From Plasticicumulans lactativorans (GTDB taxonomy: Bacteria; Pseudomonadota; Gammaproteobacteria; Competibacterales; Competibacteraceae): a DNA stretch of 64,000 bases. Shown here piece after piece: positions 58,000 through 64,000 of this stretch (position 1 is the stretch's first letter; each line of letters opens with the position of its first letter). Both the position numbers and the translations under genes were made by a program. The stretch is from assembly GCF_004341245.1 (NCBI RefSeq), contig NZ_SLWY01000014.1, positions 1 to 64,000 of the forward strand. Reading direction: 5' to 3'. Under the pieces are notes generated by a model. The model was given only the letters and a program-made list of their open reading frames with translations. It made no database searches and was not told where the DNA came from.

Positions 58000-58512
58000 T
58001 CAGGTGCGCGCCAGGCGGGCCTGCCAGGCACCGAGCACCTCGCTGCCGAAGCACACGAACAGCACCCGTTCGGGGATGGCGCTCGCCGCGAGTTCGGCGG
58101 CGACGGTGCCGACGGCGACCTCGGCGGCCTGCTCGACCGGGTAGCCGTAGATGCCGCAGGCGATCGCCGGGAAGGCGATCGAGCGCGCGCCGAGCGCGGC
58201 GGCGAGGTGCAGGCTTTCGCGGTAGCAGCCGGCGAGCAGCGCGGCCTCGCCGTGGCCGCCGCCCTGCCACACCGGCCCGACGGCGTGGATCACCCAGCGC
58301 GCCGGCAGGTCGAAGCCGGGCGTGGCGCGCGCCTCGCCGGTGGGGCAGCCGCCGAGCGCCGCGCAGGCGGCGGCGAGGCGCGGCCCGGCGGCGCGGTGGA
58401 TCGCGCCGCACACGCCGCCGCCGGGGGCGAGCGCGGAATTCGCGGCGTTGACGATGGCGTCGACGTCGAGCCGGGTGATGTCATCCTGCACGATGCGCAT
58501 GCGCGCGTTCAT
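58000..58512 (-). CDS. Macro-domain O-acetyl-ADP-ribose deacetylase-like protein
   Basis: A 170-residue macro domain: [39 protein letters not shown] and [20 protein letters not shown], closely following YmdB/MacroD-type enzymes. The conserved Asn in NAAN and the Gly-rich loop GGGVCGAI bind ADP-ribose. It would hydrolyse O-acetyl-ADP-ribose or remove ADP-ribose from proteins. Start chosen at the ATG 58512, just after a GAG-rich stretch; a second ATG at 58500 is possible. It lies upstream of the E1alpha gene on the same strand with a 157-base gap. Confidence 0.9.
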   Translation of the reverse strand: MNARMRIVQDDITRLDVDAIVNAANSALAPGGGVCGAIHRAAGPRLAAACAALGGCPTGEARATPGFDLPARWVIHAVGPVWQGGGHGEAALLAGCYRESLHLAAALGARSIAFPAIACGIYGYPVEQAAEVAVGTVAAELAASAIPERVLFVCFGSEVLGAWQARLART

Positions 58513-58656
58513 CTGCCGCTCCTCCCGCTGCCGCACCGGGCGGCCGACCGCGCGGGGCCGCACCGCGGCAGGCCCGCGGCCGGCGTCACCGCCACCTTCA
58601 GCATGGTCGAGGATCGCGCGCCGCGCGAACCGGCGCCGCCGGGGGCGCCGCGGGGG

Positions 58657-59648
58657 TCACTCCCAGCGGAACAGCGCCGCGCCGAGGCCGAGCCCGACCA
58701 GCGAGAAGGCGGCGAGCACGCCGAGCTGCGGGGCGATCTGCGCGAGGCCGGCGCCGTCGATCATGATCGCGCGCGCGGCGTCGGTGACGTGGGTCAGCGG
58801 GAACAGCCTGGCGAGCGCGAGCACCCACGGGTGCATGCCTTCGAGCGAGAACCAGATCCCCGACAGGAACATCATCGGCCAGGAGATCAGGTTCAGCAGG
58901 CCGTCGGCCATCTCCTCGGTGGCGAGGCGCGAGGCGACGACCAGGCCGATGCCGATCAGGCTGGTCGCCCCCAGCGCGAACACCAGCAGCAGGTTCAGGT
59001 ACGAGCCGAACATCGCGAAGCCGACCAGCGCGTCGGTGCCGGCGTACACCAGCGTGCTCACCGTCAGCACCAGCAGGAGCCGCGATGCCACCTGCGCGGC
59101 GAGGAACTCGACCGCGTTCAGCGGCGTCGCCCGCAGGCGCTTGAGCACGCCGTTCTTGCGGTAGCGCACCAGCACGTAGCCGACGCCGTAGAGCGCGCTC
59201 CACATCATGTTCATCGCCAGCAGGCCGGGGATCAGCCAGTCGACGTAGCGGATCACCCGCCCGCTGAGCGTCTCGCGCGTCCACGCCGCGCCGCCGTCGC
59301 TGCCGCGCAGCAGGCGCTCGGCGAGCGCGCCCCTGGGCGACTCGGTGTTGACCCAGTAGCGCCGCGCGGCGGGCTCGACCAGCAGGTCGATCTGGTGGCG
59401 CTCGACCTTGGTGCGCGCCGCCGCGGCATCGGTGAGCGGCACGAAGCCGATGTGCGGGGTGTCGAGGAAGACCGGGCGCGGCTCGGCGGGGCCGAGCACG
59501 CCGACCTTGTACTGCGGCGCCGGCTCGCCGGAGAGGCCGAAGCCGAAGCCGAGCACGATCAGCACCGGCATCACGAAGGCCCAGGAGAGCGCGCTGCGGT
59601 CGCGGACGAATTCGAGGTTGCGCGCGCGCAGCGCGGCGAGGAAGCGTT

Positions 59649-59652
<4 letters not shown>
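58657..59652 (-). CDS. ABC-2 type exporter permease
   Basis: A 331-residue membrane protein with an N-terminal helix (ALSWAFVMPVLIVLGFGFGL), a large external domain of about 130 residues, then five further helices with the ABC-2 signature region around VRYRKNGVLKRLRATPLNAV and GIWFSLEGMHPWVLALARLF. It pairs with the adjacent ATPase; the ATG overlaps that gene's stop in ATGA. Substrate unknown (drug, polymer or lipid). Confidence 0.9.
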
Positions 59653-60533
<881 letters not shown>

Positions 60534-60635
60534 GGCTCTCCACACCGTACGCGGCGGCTTACACGCGCCCGCCAGCGCCTTCGCGCCGCCGCGCGGGGCG
60601 CGCGCAGAATGCCGTCCCCCCGCCGCAGGACGACG

Positions 60636-61532
60636 ATGATGACAGACCCGGCCGCCGTCGGCCGCGCCGACCGCCGCGCCCTCGCCGCGCTGCTGCTCGG
60701 CGCCTGCTGCATCGGCTTCTCGCCGATCTTCGTGCGCCTGAGCGAGATCGGCCCGGTGGCGACCGCCTTCCACCGCGTGCTGCTGGCGCTGCCGCTGTTC
60801 GGCCTGCTGCTCGCCGGCCAGCCGGCGCCGGCCGCGGCAGCGCTGCCGCGGCGCGTGTGGCTCGCGGTGGCGGCGTCGGGTGTGTGCCTCGCCGGCGACC
60901 TCGCACTCTGGCACCTCGCGCTCGCGCACATCAGCGTGGTCAACGCGACCCTGCTCGCCAACCTCGCGCCGGTGTTCGTCACCGTCGCGGCCTGGCTGTG
61001 GTTCGGCGAGCGCATCAGCACGCGCTTCCTCGGCGGGCTCGCGCTGGCGATCGCCGGCGTCGGCGCGCTGGTGCTCGGCGGCGCGGCGCGCCCGAGCGCG
61101 ACCGACGGCCGCACCCTGCTCGGCGTGGTGCAGGCGCTCGCCGCCGCCGCGTTCTACGCCGGCTACATCCTGGCGATCAAGCGCGTGCGCCACAGTCTGC
61201 CGGTCGGCCGGGCGATGCTGGCGAGCGGCGCGGCGAGCGCGCTGGCGCTGCTGCCGCTGGTGTTCGCCTTCGGCGAGCCGCTGTTCGCCAGCAGCGTCTA
61301 CGGCTGGTCGGTGCTGCTCGGGCTCGCCTGGGTGTCGCAGGGCGCCGGGCAGGGCTGCATCGCCTACGGCCTCGCCAGGCTGCCGGCGTCGTTCTCGTCG
61401 CTGACCCTGCTGGTGCAGCCGGTGGTGGCCGCACTGCTCGCCTGGTGGTTGTTCGCCGAGGCGCTCAGCGGCGTGCAGGCGCTCGGCGCGCTGGGCGTGC
61501 TCGCCGGCATCCGCCTCGCCGGCCGGCGCTGA
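60636..61532 (+). CDS. EamA/DMT-family transporter
   Basis: A 298-residue membrane protein with about ten transmembrane helices in two EamA repeats: GFSPIFVRLSEIGPVATAFH in the first half, and LAAAAFYAGYILAIKRVRHS starting the second, with LVQPVVAALLAWWLFAEALS at the end. DMT exporters handle amino acids or other metabolites. The start at 60636 has AGGA five bases upstream. It is divergent from the ABC-2 operon. Confidence 0.88.
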   Translation: MMTDPAAVGRADRRALAALLLGACCIGFSPIFVRLSEIGPVATAFHRVLLALPLFGLLLAGQPAPAAAALPRRVWLAVAASGVCLAGDLALWHLALAHISVVNATLLANLAPVFVTVAAWLWFGERISTRFLGGLALAIAGVGALVLGGAARPSATDGRTLLGVVQALAAAAFYAGYILAIKRVRHSLPVGRAMLASGAASALALLPLVFAFGEPLFASSVYGWSVLLGLAWVSQGAGQGCIAYGLARLPASFSSLTLLVQPVVAALLAWWLFAEALSGVQALGALGVLAGIRLAGRR

Positions 61533-61603
61533 CGGCCTATGCCGTGCGCGGCGCGCCGGCTACAATGCCGGCCCTTTTGGGTTGCGCACCGGGCCGTTCC
61601 GCC

Positions 61604-62702
61604 ATGCTCGAACTGAATCCCTACTACAACCGGATCAAAGACCTGCAGGAGCGCGGCGCCGCTCTCAGGGGGTATCTTTGACTTCGATGAAAAGTACGAC
61701 CGGCTGACCGAGGTCAACCGCGAACTCGAACAGCCCAACATCTGGAACGACCCCGAACGCGCGCAGGCACTCGGGCGCGAACGCGCCGAGCTCGAACGCG
61801 TGGTGCTGACGCTGCAGGCGCTCGACGGCGGGCTCAGGGAGGCTGCGGAGCTGCTCGACCTCGCCGCCGAGGAGGAGGACGAGGCCACCGTGCTCGGCGT
61901 GGGCAAGGACCTCGAACGCCTGGAGAAGCAGATCGCCGACCTCGAATTCCGCCGCATGTTCTCGGGCGAGGCCGACCACTGCAACGCCTTCCTCGACATC
62001 CAGGCCGGCGCCGGCGGCACCGAGGCGCAGGACTGGGCCGAGATGCTGCTGCGCATGTACCTGCGCTGGGGCGAGCGGCGCGGCTTCAAGACCGAGCTGC
62101 TCGAAGCCTCCGAGGGCGAGGTCGCCGGCATCAAGTCGGCCACGGTCCGCTTCGAGGGCGAGTACGCCTACGGCTGGCTGCGCACCGAGACCGGCGTGCA
62201 CCGGCTGGTGCGCAAGAGCCCGTTCGACTCCGACAACCGCCGCCACACCAGCTTCACCTCGGTGTTCGCCTCGCCGGAGATCGACGACAAGATCGAGATC
62301 GAGATCAACCCCGCCGACCTGCGCGTCGACACCTACCGCGCCTCGGGTGCCGGCGGCCAGCACGTCAACCGCACCGAGTCGGCGATCCGCATCACGCACA
62401 TCCCCTCGGGCGTCGTCGTCGCCTGCCAGAGCGACCGCTCGCAGCACAAGAACCGCTCGACCGCGATGAAGCAGCTGCAGTCCAAGCTCTACGAGCTGGA
62501 GATGCAGAAGCGCCGCGCCGCCAGCCAGGCCCTCGAAGACACCAAGGCCGACATCGGCTGGGGCAGCCAGATCCGCAGCTACGTGCTCGACCAGTCGCGG
62601 ATCAAGGACCTGCGCACCGGCTGGGAAACCGGCAACCCGCAGGCGGTGCTCGATGGCGACCTCGACCCGTTCATCGAAGCGAGCCTGAAGAGCGGGCTGT
62701 GA
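61604..62702 (+). CDS. prfB: Peptide chain release factor 2, with programmed +1 frameshift
   Basis: Codons 1-25 (61604-61678) are in one frame and end in CTT followed by an in-frame TGA at 61679-61681. Reading resumes one base later at GAC (61680) and runs to 62702, giving a 365-residue protein like E. coli RF2. The shift site AGGGGGTATCTTTGAC has the internal Shine-Dalgarno AGGGGG and the CTTTGA slip. The product has [10 protein letters not shown] (the stop-codon-reading SPF tripeptide) and the catalytic GGQ in [15 protein letters not shown]2 level is autoregulated through this shift: low RF2 favours frameshifting at its own UGA. Confidence 0.96.
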
Positions 62703-62727
62703 CCCGGGTATTGCAGGGCATGGGTGA

Positions 62728-62817
62728 TCCGCGGCGTCGCGGGGACACGCCGTGAATACATCCCTGTAGGCTCGACAGCGGCATCCGTGCCGCTGACGGT
62801 CCCCGCGACGCCGCGGA
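62728..62817. repeat. Long intergenic palindrome between prfB and lysS
   Basis: TCCGCGGCGTCGCGGGGAC (62728-62746) is exactly inverted at 62799-62817, a 19-bp stem. Inside lies a second hairpin, AGCGGCA TCCG TGCCGCT (62777-62794), and the conserved-looking CCGTGAATACATCCCTGTAG. The layout resembles dispersed intergenic repeats of other proteobacteria. It could end prfB transcription or separate it from lysS. Confidence 0.7.
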
Positions 62818-62932
62818 CACCACCCCCGTTCTCCTGGCCGTCGCAGTGCGGGTGAGCGGCACGGGAGACGGCATGATCCGCCCGGCCACCGCTCGTTGCC
62901 GGCCGCCAACCCCCTGACTGGTTCTGAAACCG

Positions 62933-64000
<1,068 letters not shown>

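Overview
The window is about 72% G+C over most of its length. It carries a typical proteobacterial core (acnB, zapE, cysQ, nudE, prfB with its programmed frameshift, lysS) together with a three-subunit AorABC-type tungsten aldehyde oxidoreductase, an ActP acetate permease and a PEP-CTERM protein. That combination suggests a betaproteobacterium of the Rhodocyclales (Thauera/Azoarcus/Aromatoleum-like). The placement is an inference from gene content, not from a database search.

Layout. 1-9.7 kb: start of acnB, a Bcr/CflA-type efflux pump, zapE, a cysQ-nudE-YdcF run, an entericidin-like lipoprotein, a sorbosone-dehydrogenase-like protein and a Tat-exported PhoX-type phosphatase. 9.9-15.5 kb: an electron-transfer cluster of two cytochrome b561 proteins, a PepSY protein, a two-component system, a fused cytochrome/beta-barrel protein with a Cyc2-like N-terminus and a small cytochrome c. 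15.5-25.5 kb: an ABC importer with a double permease, a PAS-domain sensor kinase, DUF485 plus ActP, a non-classical enoyl-CoA hydratase and an acyl-CoA synthetase, closed by a strong terminator. 25.7-31.1 kb: moaA and the aor operon with a MoaD-like carrier. 31.2-35.4 kb: a cyclase-domain protein, an indel-free 21-bp tandem array, a DUF4160/DUF2442 pair, a methyltransferase and a 5'-nucleotidase.

35.5-45.2 kb is an accessory island of clearly lower G+C. It starts with gene cassettes: a TPR membrane protein, an NYN-domain protein and a trypsin-like protease, separated by two complete integron attC sites and one half site, with no integrase in view. Two homologous hairpin-bearing leader elements (35.7 and 42.9 kb) precede the two membrane-protein genes. 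The rest holds a DUF2442 gene and its decayed copy, a 232-bp inverted repeat enclosing remnants of a RAYT and an IS5-type transposase, an Mrr-like nuclease, small SRPBCC and NTF2-like proteins and a PEP-CTERM protein.

45.4-51.8 kb is a tight three-gene unit that I find the most unusual: a DUF4157 protein with a possible caspase-like dyad and an SH3 tail, a beta-propeller-like protein, and a second DUF4157 protein fused to M14-like and M15-like peptidase domains. DUF4157 is associated with extracellular contractile injection systems, but no injection-system structural gene is visible here.

51.9-64 kb returns to chromosomal genes: an AHSA1 protein, a radical SAM/Toprim pair, small proteins, a 2-oxo acid dehydrogenase (E1alpha, E1beta, E2), a macro-domain hydrolase, an ABC-2 exporter, an EamA transporter, prfB, an intergenic palindrome and the 5' part of lysS.
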